The notes under the pieces were generated by a model, which was not told the origin of the DNA, made no database searches, and saw nothing but the letters and a program-made list of their open reading frames with translations. From NCBI GenBank assembly GCA_021443825.1, contig JABUTE010000112.1:1-20592 (forward strand): a stretch of DNA of 20,592 nucleotides, in the 5' to 3' direction. The position numbers and the translations under genes were made by a program. The DNA comes from Bacillota bacterium. GTDB taxonomy: Bacteria; Bacillota; Clostridia; Peptostreptococcales; Anaerovoracaceae. Of this stretch, positions 6,239 to 13,666 are shown in pieces (positions within the stretch are counted from its first letter, which is position 1; each line of letters begins with the position of its first letter).

Positions 6239-8158
6239 TTACTTGGGTTCGTCGTCTACGACTTCAAAATCTGCATCTACCACATTGTCGTCGTGGCTGG
6301 GAGCATTCTGTCCGCCCATGTTAGGATTGAAACCTCCCATGTTGGGATTGAAACCGCCCATGTTGGGGTTAAAGCCACCCATATCGGGACCTGCCTGACC
6401 GCCCTGTGCCTGCTGGGCCTTGGCAGCTTCCTCGTAGAGCTTGGTGGAGATGACATGGTACTCGTTGGTCAGGGCCTCGATCTTCGCCTTGATCTCTTCG
6501 GTATTGCCGGCCTCCATCGCCTTAGAAAGAGCTTCCTTGGCAGCGTTGATCTTTTCGACCTGCGCTGCCTCCAGCTTGCCGTCCAGCTCCTTCAGGTTCT
6601 TTTCGGTCTCGTAGATCAGAGTCTCGGCCTGGTTGTGGACCTCGGTGGCTTCCTTCTTTGCCTTATCGGCCTCGGCATACTGCTCGGCTTCCTTGATCTT
6701 CTGATTGATCTCTTCTTCCGAAAGCTTGCTGGAGGAGGTGATGGTGATCCGCTGCTCCTTGCCGGTGCCCAGATCCTTTGCGCTTACATTGACGATACCG
6801 TTGGAGTCGATATCGAAGGTGACTTCGATCTGAGGAATGCCGCGGGGGGCTGGAGGAATTCCGGTCAGCTGGAAGCGTCCGAGAGTGATATTGTCGGCAG
6901 CCATCTGACGTTCGCCCTGCATTACATGAATGTCGACGGCGCTCTGGTTGTCGGCTGCAGTGGAGAATACCTGGCTCTTCTTGGTGGGAATGGTGGTATT
7001 GCGTTCGATCAGTCTGGTGGCTACGCCGCCCAGAGTCTCGATGGATAAGGACAGAGGAGTAACATCCAAAAGCAGAACGTCTTTAACCTCGCCGGTGAGA
7101 ACGCCTGCCTGAATGGCTGCGCCGATGGCAACGCATTCGTCAGGATTGATGCCCTTGAAGGGCTCCTTGCCGGTAACATTCTTAACGGCAGCCTGCACGG
7201 CGGGAATTCTGGTGGAGCCGCCGACCAGGATGACCTTGTCGATATCGCTGTTGGTCACATCGGCATCGGCCATGGCCTTCTTCATAGGTTCGATGGTGCG
7301 CTGCACCAGGTGTGCGGTCAGCTGCTCGAACTTGGCTCTGGTGATGTCCATGTTCATGTGAAGAGGGCCTTCGGCGCTGATGGCGATGAAGGGCAGGTTG
7401 ACATTGCTGACCTGGCTGGAGGAGAGCTCCTTCTTTGCCTTTTCTGCGGCATCCTTCAGTCTCTGCAGAGCCATCTTGTCGGCACGCAGATCGACGCCGT
7501 TTTCCTTGGCAAATTCATCTGCCATGAAGTTCATCAAAACGTTGTCGAAGTCGTCGCCGCCCAGCATGGTATCGCCGTTGGTGGAAAGAACCTCGAATAC
7601 ACCGTCGCCCAGCTCCAGGATGGATACATCGAAGGTGCCGCCGCCCAGATCGTATACCAGGATCTTATGAGAAGAGGTATCCTTGTCCAGACCGTAAGCA
7701 AGAGCTGCTGCGGTCGGCTCGTTGACGATCCTCTTTACATCAAGGCCTGCGATCTTGCCGGCATCCTTGGTGGCCTGCTTCTGGCTGTCCGAGAAGTAGG
7801 CGGGAACCGTGATGACTGCCTCGGTGACCTTTTCGCCCAGATAGCCTTCGGCATCGGTCTTCAGCTTTGCCAGGATCATGGCAGAGATATCCTGCGGGGT
7901 GTAGGACTTTCCGTCGATGGTAACGGTATAGTCGCTGCCCATATGACGCTTGATGGAAGAGATGGTCCTCTCCGGGTTGGTCACGGCCTGACGCTTTGCG
8001 GTCTCGCCGACCAGACGTTCGCCGCCCTTGGTGAAGCCAACGACAGAGGGAGTGGTCCGATAGCCTTCCGCATTTGCGATAACGGTAGGCTCGCCGCCTT
8101 CCAGTACGGAAACACAGCTGTTGGTGGTACCTAAATCGATTCCAATTACTTTACCCAT
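6239..8158 (-). CDS. dnaK: Chaperone protein DnaK (Hsp70)
   Basis: A 639-residue Hsp70. The N-terminal ATPase domain shows GIDLGTTNS at 6-14, a VYDLGGGTFDVSIL phosphate motif and an ILVGGSTRIPAVQ adenosine motif. The substrate-binding domain begins near DVTPLSLSIETLGG, followed by a helical lid rich in Lys, Glu and Ala. The ATPase domain runs from GGERLVGE into NPERTISSIKRHMG in the compact form expected of Gram-positive DnaK. The C-terminus has three GGFNPNM-type repeats and ends in DDNVVDADFEVVDDEPK. The start is well supported by GGAGGA 10-15 bases upstream. It folds proteins with DnaJ and the nucleotide exchange factor GrpE, all encoded in the same operon under HrcA/CIRCE control. Confidence 0.98.
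   Translation of the reverse strand: MGKVIGIDLGTTNSCVSVLEGGEPTVIANAEGYRTTPSVVGFTKGGERLVGETAKRQAVTNPERTISSIKRHMGSDYTVTIDGKSYTPQDISAMILAKLKTDAEGYLGEKVTEAVITVPAYFSDSQKQATKDAGKIAGLDVKRIVNEPTAAALAYGLDKDTSSHKILVYDLGGGTFDVSILELGDGVFEVLSTNGDTMLGGDDFDNVLMNFMADEFAKENGVDLRADKMALQRLKDAAEKAKKELSSSQVSNVNLPFIAISAEGPLHMNMDITRAKFEQLTAHLVQRTIEPMKKAMADADVTNSDIDKVILVGGSTRIPAVQAAVKNVTGKEPFKGINPDECVAIGAAIQAGVLTGEVKDVLLLDVTPLSLSIETLGGVATRLIERNTTIPTKKSQVFSTAADNQSAVDIHVMQGERQMAADNITLGRFQLTGIPPAPRGIPQIEVTFDIDSNGIVNVSAKDLGTGKEQRITITSSSKLSEEEINQKIKEAEQYAEADKAKKEATEVHNQAETLIYETEKNLKELDGKLEAAQVEKINAAKEALSKAMEAGNTEEIKAKIEALTNEYHVISTKLYEEAAKAQQAQGGQAGPDMGGFNPNMGGFNPNMGGFNPNMGGQNAPSHDDNVVDADFEVVDDEPK
6315..6377 (-). repeat. 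21-base tandem repeat in the dnaK tail (GGFNPNM units)
   Basis: Three consecutive 21-base units at 6315-6335, 6336-6356 and 6357-6377 differ by only a few bases. They encode three GGFNPNM heptapeptides in the disordered DnaK C-terminal tail, with a partial fourth unit (PDMGG) beside them. In-frame units like this can change number by slippage. Confidence 0.85.
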
Positions 8159-8190
8159 TTTTTAATATCCTCCGATATTCTTAATTCCGG

Positions 8191-8736
8191 TTACTGCGCC
8201 ACAACGACCATTGCCGGGCGAATAACCTTTTTATTTAACATATATCCCTTCTGAAAGACCTTAGTGACAGTGCCGCTTTCGGCTTCCGCCGCCTCGGTCA
8301 TGACAGCATTGTGAACGTTTGGATCAAAGGCCTGTCCTAAGGCTTCGATCTCTTCAACATTGTTTTTTTCCAGGACGTCCTGAAGCTGCTTTAAGATGAG
8401 CATCATGCCCTCTTTATACTTTTCGTCGGCCGTTTCAACGGCAGTCGCTCTTTCAAAATTATCGATCACATCCAGCAGCTGCTTTACGATGTTTTCGTTG
8501 GCATAGGCATAGATGTCGTGCTTTTCTTTTTCTGCTCTGCGGCGGAAATTCTGAAAGTCTGCATTGAGCCTTAAGAATTTATTCTGAAGATCTTCGTCTT
8601 CTTCTTTCTTTTCCGGCTGCGCTTCCTCTGCGGTTTCGGAAGGGGCTTCGCCGCAGGTCTCCTGTGCACCGGGCTGTGCTTCTTCTTCGCCGGTCACTTC
8701 TTCTTCGATGGCATCTTTATTGATGTTCTCTGTCAT
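8191..8736 (-). CDS. grpE: Nucleotide exchange factor GrpE
   Basis: A 181-residue GrpE, a typical length. The N-terminal 50-60 residues are acidic and probably disordered. A long coiled coil follows (LQNKFLRLNADFQNFRRRAEKEK), then the four-helix bundle and the C-terminal beta domain ending VIRPAMVVVAQ, the family signature region. It releases ADP from DnaK. The start is preceded by AGGAGA, and the gene begins 20 bases inside the end of hrcA, so its translation is probably coupled. The stop lies 32 bases before dnaK with no room for a separate promoter. Confidence 0.97.
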   Translation of the reverse strand: MTENINKDAIEEEVTGEEEAQPGAQETCGEAPSETAEEAQPEKKEEDEDLQNKFLRLNADFQNFRRRAEKEKHDIYAYANENIVKQLLDVIDNFERATAVETADEKYKEGMMLILKQLQDVLEKNNVEEIEALGQAFDPNVHNAVMTEAAEAESGTVTKVFQKGYMLNKKVIRPAMVVVAQ

Positions 8737-9766
8737 CTGTCATGTCTCCTGTTATTTCGAATGTTTTGCTCAGATTATCTGTAATGTATTGAATTACAGA
8801 AGCGATCTCTGCGTACTTCATTCTGGTCGGGCCGATGACGCCCAGCTTTCCGACCAGCTTGCCGTTGACCCGGTAATCGGCGGTGATCAGGCTGCAGTCC
8901 TTCAGCTCGGAGTTTTCGTCGCCGATGGTGATGATGAGACCGTTGTCGCGGTTGACCAGCACCTCGGTGAAATGCTCCTTGGCCTTCAGGGTATCAAGAA
9001 AGCTTTTGGCCTTGCTCACATCGCTGTATTCGGGCATAGACAGAATGTTGGTATAGCCATCCATGTAAAGATCCACATCCAGCATTTTTTCCAGCGTCTG
9101 CAGGAAGCTGGGAACCACATCTCCGGTAAGACCTTCCATAGCGGAAAGATCGGTCTTCAGCGAGTCGATGATATTCATGGTGAGAATGTCGTTGACGCTC
9201 TTGCCCTTGAAGTTGTGGGTCATGACCTTCGACATGAGCTGCAGGTTTTCTTCAGTATACCCGCAGGACAGCTTTACAGCGGTGTTGCTGATCTGTCCGT
9301 CGTCGGATACGATCATCAGCACGATGGTGCGCTCGTCGACGGGCAGCAGATTGATGTATTTAAGAGTATCGTCTCTTCCGCTGGGAGTGATGGCAAAGGA
9401 CACCAGATTGGTCATATCGGAAAGGATCCTCGCGGCCTTTTCGATGGTATCGTCCAGCTCTGCCGCATCCTGCTGCAGCTGTGCTTCGATGAGGGCCTTG
9501 CGGTCTTCTGCCAGCTCGGAGGAGCCCATCAGCTTATCCACATACAGACGGTAGGCCTTGTCGGAAGGGACCCTGCCTGCCGAGGTATGAGGATGGGTCA
9601 GATAGCCCATTTCCTCCAGATCGCTCATTTCGTTGCGGATGGTTGCAGGACTCAGACCCATATCGTATTTTTTGGATATGGTCCTGCTTCCTACCGGCTC
9701 GGCAGAATAGATGAAGTCTGCAACGATTGCCTGTAATATCTGAAGCTTTCGCTCGTTCAGTTCCAT
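8717..9766 (-). CDS. hrcA: Heat-inducible transcription repressor HrcA
   Basis: A 349-residue HrcA. The N-terminal winged helix (about residues 1-75) includes EPVGSRTISKKYDMGLSPATI, RNEMSDLEEMGYLTHPHTSAGRVPS and DKAYRLYVD, the hallmark of the family. The GAF-like dimerisation region follows. HrcA binds CIRCE and represses this operon, needing GroEL to fold. A perfect CIRCE lies 29 bases upstream of the start codon, so the gene represses itself. GGAGGG precedes the ATG. It is the first gene of the operon. Confidence 0.98.
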   Translation of the reverse strand: MELNERKLQILQAIVADFIYSAEPVGSRTISKKYDMGLSPATIRNEMSDLEEMGYLTHPHTSAGRVPSDKAYRLYVDKLMGSSELAEDRKALIEAQLQQDAAELDDTIEKAARILSDMTNLVSFAITPSGRDDTLKYINLLPVDERTIVLMIVSDDGQISNTAVKLSCGYTEENLQLMSKVMTHNFKGKSVNDILTMNIIDSLKTDLSAMEGLTGDVVPSFLQTLEKMLDVDLYMDGYTNILSMPEYSDVSKAKSFLDTLKAKEHFTEVLVNRDNGLIITIGDENSELKDCSLITADYRVNGKLVGKLGVIGPTRMKYAEIASVIQYITDNLSKTFEITGDMTDDREHQ

Positions 9767-9794
9767 TTTGCTTTGCCCTCCTGTCCGCCTGTCT

Positions 9795-9825
9795 TGTTAG
9801 CACTCTTTTGTTTTGAGTGCTAACA
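9795..9825 (-). promoter_or_regulatory. CIRCE operator (HrcA binding site)
   Basis: A perfect inverted repeat TTAGCACTC (9797-9805), a 9-base spacer (9806-9814), then GAGTGCTAA (9815-9823). The pairing extends two further bases on each side (TG/CA). This matches the CIRCE consensus exactly and lies just downstream of the -10 box at the expected transcription start of hrcA. Confidence 0.98.
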
Positions 9826-9834
9826 ACTACGATT

Positions 9835-9863
9835 ACTATACCTTTATCGATCCCTTCTGTCAA
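9835..9863 (-). promoter_or_regulatory. Sigma-A promoter of the hrcA operon
   Basis: On the minus strand TTGACA (9858-9863) is followed after exactly 17 bases by TATAGT (9835-9840). Transcription should start near 9828, beside CIRCE, so bound HrcA would block initiation. Confidence 0.9.
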
Positions 9864-9922
9864 TCATTTTCGCCAAGAATTCTTTGACGATTCCGTGAAG
9901 AAATCCCCTCTGTTTTTGCACG

Positions 9923-9955
9923 AAAAAAGACGCGGTGCACAGGCATCGCGTCTTT
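9923..9955 (-). terminator. thrS terminator
   Basis: On the minus strand arms 9947-9955 and 9926-9934 pair over 9 bases around a 12-base loop and run into T residues (A 9923-9928 on the plus strand). It separates thrS from the hrcA promoter. Confidence 0.8.
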
Positions 9956-9981
9956 GCGTTTCAGGGGTCGTTGATAAGAGC

Positions 9982-11724
9982 TTACAGGGCCTTGGTGCGG
10001 ATCTCTTCCTGCAGCATGGCAATGAAATCTGCCTTTGCCATGGGCTCCAGCTCGCCTCTCTTGTTGGAACGGGAGGCGAAGACTTCGGATTCCACTTCCT
10101 TCTGTCCGATGACGACCAGATAGGAATCTCTCTGGTTTCTTGCTTCTCTGATCTTGTAGCCGATCTTTTCGTTTCTGGTATCGACTTCGACACGAAGACC
10201 GGCGGCCTTCATCTCGTCGGCCAGCTTCAGCGCGTATTCGTTCTGGGCAGTGGTGACGGTCAGCAGCTTGACCTGAACGGGAGCCAGCCAGAGGGGGAAC
10301 TTTCCTTCGAAGTTTTCGATCAGAATGCCGGTAAAGCGTTCGATGGAGCCGAATACAACGGAGTGAGACATGACCGGTCTGTGCTTTTCGCCGTCGGCAC
10401 CGATGTAGGTGATGTCGAAGCGCTGGGGCATCTGGAAGTCCAGCTGAATAGTAGCGCACTGCCAGGTTCTGCCGATGGAGTCTTCGATGTGGAAGTCCAG
10501 CTTGGGACCGTAGAAAGCGCCGTCGCCGGGATTGATGACATATTCCTTGCCGATCTTGTCCATGGCATTTTTAAGGGCAGCTTCTGCTGCGTTCCATTCT
10601 TCTTCGGTGCCCATGCTGTCTTCCGGTCTGGTCGACAGCTCTACCTTATAGTTGAAGCCGAACATCTTATAGACATCGTCGATGAACTGGATCCGGTTGA
10701 CCAGCTCTTCTTCCATCTGCTCGGGCAGCATGAAGATATGAGAGTCGTCCTGATTGAAGGTGCGCACGCGGAACAGACCGTGAAGAGCGCCGGACAGCTC
10801 GTGACGGTGCACCTGTCCGATCTCGCCCAGACGGATGGGGAAGTCTCTGTAGCTGTACATCTTGCGCTTGTAGACCAGAATGCTGCCGGGGCAGTTCATG
10901 GGCTTGATAGCGTAATCCTCATCGTCGATCTTGGTGAAGTACATGTTGTCTTTATAGTGATCCCAGTGGCCGGAGGTCCTCCAGAGCTGCTCATTCATGA
11001 TGAGCGGGGTCTTGATCTCATCGTAGCCGCGCTTAACATGCTCCTGCTTCCAGAAGAACTCCAGCTCGTTGCGGATGATCATGCCCTTGGGCAGGAAGAA
11101 GGGGAAGCCGGGACCTTCATCGGTGAGCATGAACAGATCCATCTCTTTGCCGATCTTTCTGTGGTCTCTCTTCTTTGCCTCTTCGATCTTGGTCAGATAG
11201 TCGTCGAGCATGCTCTTCTTGGGGAAGGTGATGCCGTAGATACGCTGCAGCATCTTGTTCTTTTCAGAGCCTCTCCAATAGGCACCGTTGATGCTCAGCA
11301 GCTTGATGGCCTTGATGCCTGCAGTGGTATCCAGATGAGGGCCGGCGCACAGATCGACGAAATCACCCTGTTCATAGAAGGTGATCACCGCATCCGCGGG
11401 AAGATCGTTGATCAGCTCGACCTTGTAGATCTCACCCTTGTCTTCCATATATTTGCGAGCCTCGTCGCGATTCATTTCCTTTCGTACGAGAGGGACCTCT
11501 TCCTTTACGATCTTTGCCATTTCGGCTTCCAGGGCGACCAGATCCTCTTCGGTAAACTTGTGCTCCAGATCGATGTCGTAGTAAAAGCCGTTATCAATTG
11601 CAGGACCGATACCGAATTTGGCGTCGGGGAAAAGTCTCATGATCGCATTGGCAAGAATATGTGAACTTGTATGCCATACAAGCTTTTTCTCTTCAAGCGT
11701 GTCAAATTTAATACTTTTAGCCAT
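9982..11724 (-). CDS. thrS: Threonine--tRNA ligase, form lacking the TGS domain
   Basis: A 580-residue class II synthetase that charges tRNA-Thr. The N-terminal editing domain begins almost at once: HTSSH gives H18 and H22, with the later DLCAGPH motif completing the editing site. The catalytic core carries the zinc ligands expected from the E. coli enzyme: Cys in KPMNCPGS, His in QDDSHIF and His in VMSHSVVFGS. Motif 2 (GQVHRHELSGALHGLFRVR) is present, as is the C-terminal anticodon-binding domain. The usual TGS domain of about 60 residues is missing. I chose the start at 11724 because GGAGG lies a few bases upstream. The frame is open for 54 codons further upstream, but that stretch crosses the promoter and the end of the previous gene and is not TGS-like. 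Confidence 0.95.
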   Translation of the reverse strand: MAKSIKFDTLEEKKLVWHTSSHILANAIMRLFPDAKFGIGPAIDNGFYYDIDLEHKFTEEDLVALEAEMAKIVKEEVPLVRKEMNRDEARKYMEDKGEIYKVELINDLPADAVITFYEQGDFVDLCAGPHLDTTAGIKAIKLLSINGAYWRGSEKNKMLQRIYGITFPKKSMLDDYLTKIEEAKKRDHRKIGKEMDLFMLTDEGPGFPFFLPKGMIIRNELEFFWKQEHVKRGYDEIKTPLIMNEQLWRTSGHWDHYKDNMYFTKIDDEDYAIKPMNCPGSILVYKRKMYSYRDFPIRLGEIGQVHRHELSGALHGLFRVRTFNQDDSHIFMLPEQMEEELVNRIQFIDDVYKMFGFNYKVELSTRPEDSMGTEEEWNAAEAALKNAMDKIGKEYVINPGDGAFYGPKLDFHIEDSIGRTWQCATIQLDFQMPQRFDITYIGADGEKHRPVMSHSVVFGSIERFTGILIENFEGKFPLWLAPVQVKLLTVTTAQNEYALKLADEMKAAGLRVEVDTRNEKIGYKIREARNQRDSYLVVIGQKEVESEVFASRSNKRGELEPMAKADFIAMLQEEIRTKAL

Positions 11725-11764
11725 TTCAACCTCCATGGTCAGAGTAATATACATAATTAACAAA

Positions 11765-11792
11765 ATTATATACTCTTTTAATGGCTTGTCAA
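11765..11792 (-). promoter_or_regulatory. thrS promoter
   Basis: On the minus strand TTGACA (11787-11792) and TATAAT (11765-11770) are both perfect and 16 bases apart. The -35 box lies inside the last codons of the upstream pseudopilin gene. The predicted leader is only about 35 bases, too short for a T-box riboswitch. Confidence 0.85.
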
Positions 11793-12236
11793 CCCATACT
11801 CCCATTGATAGACGGCGCTTCGCACGATCTGGCAGCAGCGGATCGACGGGAGGCGAAACAGATCGTCGCCGGTATATGTCAGGCAAACATAAGCGGCAGG
11901 CCTGCCCTCCTCGATTCCCAAAGCACGGCAGCCCTCGTAGCCCTTTTCATCGTCAAACAGCTGAAGATCAAACGAGATGCTGCCCCCCGCAGGAAAGCGC
12001 TCCCGGGCATCCTTTGCCAGCACCGAGACCACCTGCAGGGCTCCCGCAGGATCGATCACCAAAAGTCCCTCGCCCAGCAAGCGGCTATCGCTCATCAAAG
12101 CGGCTGCATCGGCACATTCCTCGGCAGCCGTCTTCAGCTCGCTCTGCAGCCGCAGATAAAACGACAGATCGGCGGTATAGACCAAAAACCCGGTAAACAG
12201 CAGCACCAGAGCAAGAAAAACGAGAAAGGTCTTCAT
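11778..12236 (-). CDS. TadE/TadG-like pseudopilin or pilus-assembly protein
   Basis: A 152-residue protein with one N-terminal membrane helix (about residues 4-20, after only MKT). A stretch resembling the post-helix segment of TadE/TadG-like proteins follows (QSELKTAAEECADAAALM), then an extracellular domain with Cys residues. Such proteins are minor pilins or assembly factors of Tad pili. The start ATG overlaps the previous stop in an ATGA junction at 12233-12236, indicating translational coupling. It is the last gene of the operon. No terminator is seen after it, and its final codons contain the thrS -35 box. The assignment rests on topology and context, because sequence similarity is weak. 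Confidence 0.65.
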   Translation of the reverse strand: MKTFLVFLALVLLFTGFLVYTADLSFYLRLQSELKTAAEECADAAALMSDSRLLGEGLLVIDPAGALQVVSVLAKDARERFPAGGSISFDLQLFDDEKGYEGCRALGIEEGRPAAYVCLTYTGDDLFRLPSIRCCQIVRSAVYQWEYGLTSH

Positions 12237-12667
12237 CGGCGAAGCCTTTCGCTGGGTGTGCTGCCCGCAACGGTGCACCAGCAGATATTGTCCTGCTCTT
12301 TTAAGCCGAACAGCGACCGGCCGGCCATGAGCGGCCCCACGGGAACGATGACCTCATATTCGATCATGCCCCGACGGATCCGGCTTTCCGTAAGGTGCTC
12401 CGTTTCGGTGATCCGGTAACGGGGAGTCTCGGTCGCCGTGATCCGGATCTCCTGGGGGCTGACATGCAGGCGGCCGGCGATCTGTTCACGCATGCGGCTT
12501 TGGATCTCTTTTGTAAAGCAGCCCTCCTGCTTTGCTTCTTCCTTTGCGGCATAGACGATATCGTTTACGATGCCTATGCGCACATCGTTTTGCTGGTCTA
12601 AAGCAAACTGCAGCAGGAAGACCATGAGCAGAGGCAGAACGGCGCAAAGCACGATAAACTGCTTCAT
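12233..12667 (-). CDS. TadE-like pseudopilin, membrane-anchored
   Basis: A 144-residue protein starting MKQFIVLCAVLPLLMVFLLQ, with a single N-terminal membrane helix right after three residues. A mixed soluble domain follows (VNDIVYAAKEEAKQEGCF, then a beta-rich region), and there is a Cys pair near the C-terminus (ICWC). AAAGGAG precedes the ATG, whose first bases overlap the previous stop (ATGA at 12664-12667). The frame is open upstream for 17 more codons, but the ribosome site and the hydrophobic N-terminus favour this start. It is probably a minor pilin of the Tad-like apparatus. No canonical type III prepilin cleavage motif is obvious. Confidence 0.65.
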   Translation of the reverse strand: MKQFIVLCAVLPLLMVFLLQFALDQQNDVRIGIVNDIVYAAKEEAKQEGCFTKEIQSRMREQIAGRLHVSPQEIRITATETPRYRITETEHLTESRIRRGMIEYEVIVPVGPLMAGRSLFGLKEQDNICWCTVAGSTPSERLRR

Positions 12668-12825
12668 AAAAAGCTCCTTTCGCTGCGAACGGTGCGCAGC
12701 TGCAGCTCCTGCTGCCACAGCTGCCCTGCCGTATGATAGATGCTGCCGGGTCCGGGGCCTGCGATCAGCTGAAAGAGGGCGATGCCCAGCAGGATAGATG
12801 CCGTCATGACGATCAGCTGCTTCAT
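12664..12825 (-). CDS. Small pilin-like membrane peptide (53 aa)
   Basis: An ORF of 53 codons encoding MKQLIVMTASILLGIALFQ, then a Gly/Pro turn (AGPGPGS) and a Gln-rich polar tail (GQLWQQELQLR). It begins 3 bases after the stop of the preceding small gene and ends in an ATGA overlap with the next gene, so it fits tightly into the operon. The N-terminus MKQLIV is the same as in its neighbour. Its own ribosome site is poor, suggesting coupled translation. It is likely a Flp/TadE-type small pilin or scaffold peptide. Function is inferred from context. Confidence 0.65.
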   Translation of the reverse strand: MKQLIVMTASILLGIALFQLIAGPGPGSIYHTAGQLWQQELQLRTVRSERSFL

Positions 12826-12828
12826 GGC

Positions 12829-12981
12829 TTACTTGCCTTCGCTGAATTGGGTGATCATGGTATTCATCTGACCGGACACAGAATCGGCCATGCTGACTGC
12901 ATCCGTTTTAAAGCCCAGAACAAGGGCGGCGATGGCGATCCCCAGGATCATAGTGGAGATCAGAACGATAAGCTGTTTCAT
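12829..12981 (-). CDS. Flp-like small pilin candidate (50 aa)
   Basis: An ORF of 50 codons encoding MKQLIVLISTMILGIAIAALVLG, followed by a short amphipathic segment (FKTDAVSMADSVSGQ) and a polar end. Its size and its single N-terminal hydrophobic helix match Flp-type pilins, and it lies directly after the TadC-like gene. AAGGAG is 9 bases upstream of the ATG. There is no clear G/xxxxEY prepilin site, so it may be processed differently or remain an unprocessed membrane peptide. It is the best candidate for the major pilus subunit in this cluster. Confidence 0.65.
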   Translation of the reverse strand: MKQLIVLISTMILGIAIAALVLGFKTDAVSMADSVSGQMNTMITQFSEGK

Positions 12982-13008
12982 TTGACATATCTCCTTTTCA
13001 GTTGCGCC

Positions 13009-13656
13009 CTAAGACATGAGAAGCCCCAGAGCCTCCTTTTGCGATAAAAAATAGACGACATAGATAAAATTCAGCAAAACGGCCATGCAGTTCATGACCA
13101 CAGGAAAATAGATCAGATCGCTGATCATTTCGTCTTTTTGCGACTGCCGGGTCTGACGCTCCTCCCGCAGGGCGCTTTGGTACAGCTCGACGGCAGGAAG
13201 AAGCTCCTGCGGGCAGATGTCCTCCCAGCCGGCAAGAAACCGTCCGATCTCCACGGCATAGCCGGTGTCAAAGCTGTCGGAAAAGCATTTTGCTGCCGCC
13301 TCCTTTTCGTTGAGGCTCAGCCACGACGCCATGTTTAGATAGATGGAAGACAGCACCGAGGTCGCATCGGCCAGCTCTGTCAGCAAAAGCTCGGCGCTGA
13401 TCGACCGGCCGCGGCCCAGCACGACGAGATTTTTGATATAGGCCAGGCTCTCTGCCAGTTCTTTTTCCATTTTTTCCTGCAGAAGTCGTTTTCGAAGCTC
13501 TGCGAAGAGACCGGCCGCACCGCGTTTCTTCTGCAGCCGGCGGTAGCCGGAAAGCTGCAGCTGCGCCCGCTCCTTTAACTCCATCGGACGTTTGCACAAA
13601 AGCAGCCAGACGCCTGCCCAGAACAAAAGCATCAGCAAAAAGGATATCCCGTTCAT
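13009..13656 (-). CDS. TadC-like inner-membrane protein
   Basis: A 215-residue protein with a membrane helix at about 4-21, a long cytoplasmic helical domain (RLLQEKMEKELAESLAYIKN and following) and a second helix at about 182-206 (LIYFPVVMNCMAVLLNF). This resembles a shortened T2SSF-domain platform protein, here the probable partner of the TadB-like protein. Classical TadC is nearer 300 residues. GGAGGG lies upstream of the ATG, 10 bases after the preceding stop. It should form the membrane platform on which the CpaF-like ATPase acts. Assignment is by order, topology and context. Confidence 0.7.
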   Translation of the reverse strand: MNGISFLLMLLFWAGVWLLLCKRPMELKERAQLQLSGYRRLQKKRGAAGLFAELRKRLLQEKMEKELAESLAYIKNLVVLGRGRSISAELLLTELADATSVLSSIYLNMASWLSLNEKEAAAKCFSDSFDTGYAVEIGRFLAGWEDICPQELLPAVELYQSALREERQTRQSQKDEMISDLIYFPVVMNCMAVLLNFIYVVYFLSQKEALGLLMS

Positions 13657-13666
13657 AGACCCTCCT

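Noticed and set aside
8708..9736. Plus-strand open frame (342 codons) opposite hrcA
   Set aside because: hrcA on the minus strand has diagnostic motifs, and the plus-strand translation shows none.
9817..11664. Long open frame (615 codons) on the plus strand opposite thrS
   Set aside because: It lies antisense to a clear thrS gene in codon-matched phase, starts inside the hrcA promoter region, and has no ribosome site or recognisable domain. It is a shadow caused by codon bias.
11725..11886. N-terminal extension of thrS as a possible TGS domain
   Set aside because: The extended frame crosses a perfect promoter and the upstream gene, and its translation has no TGS features.
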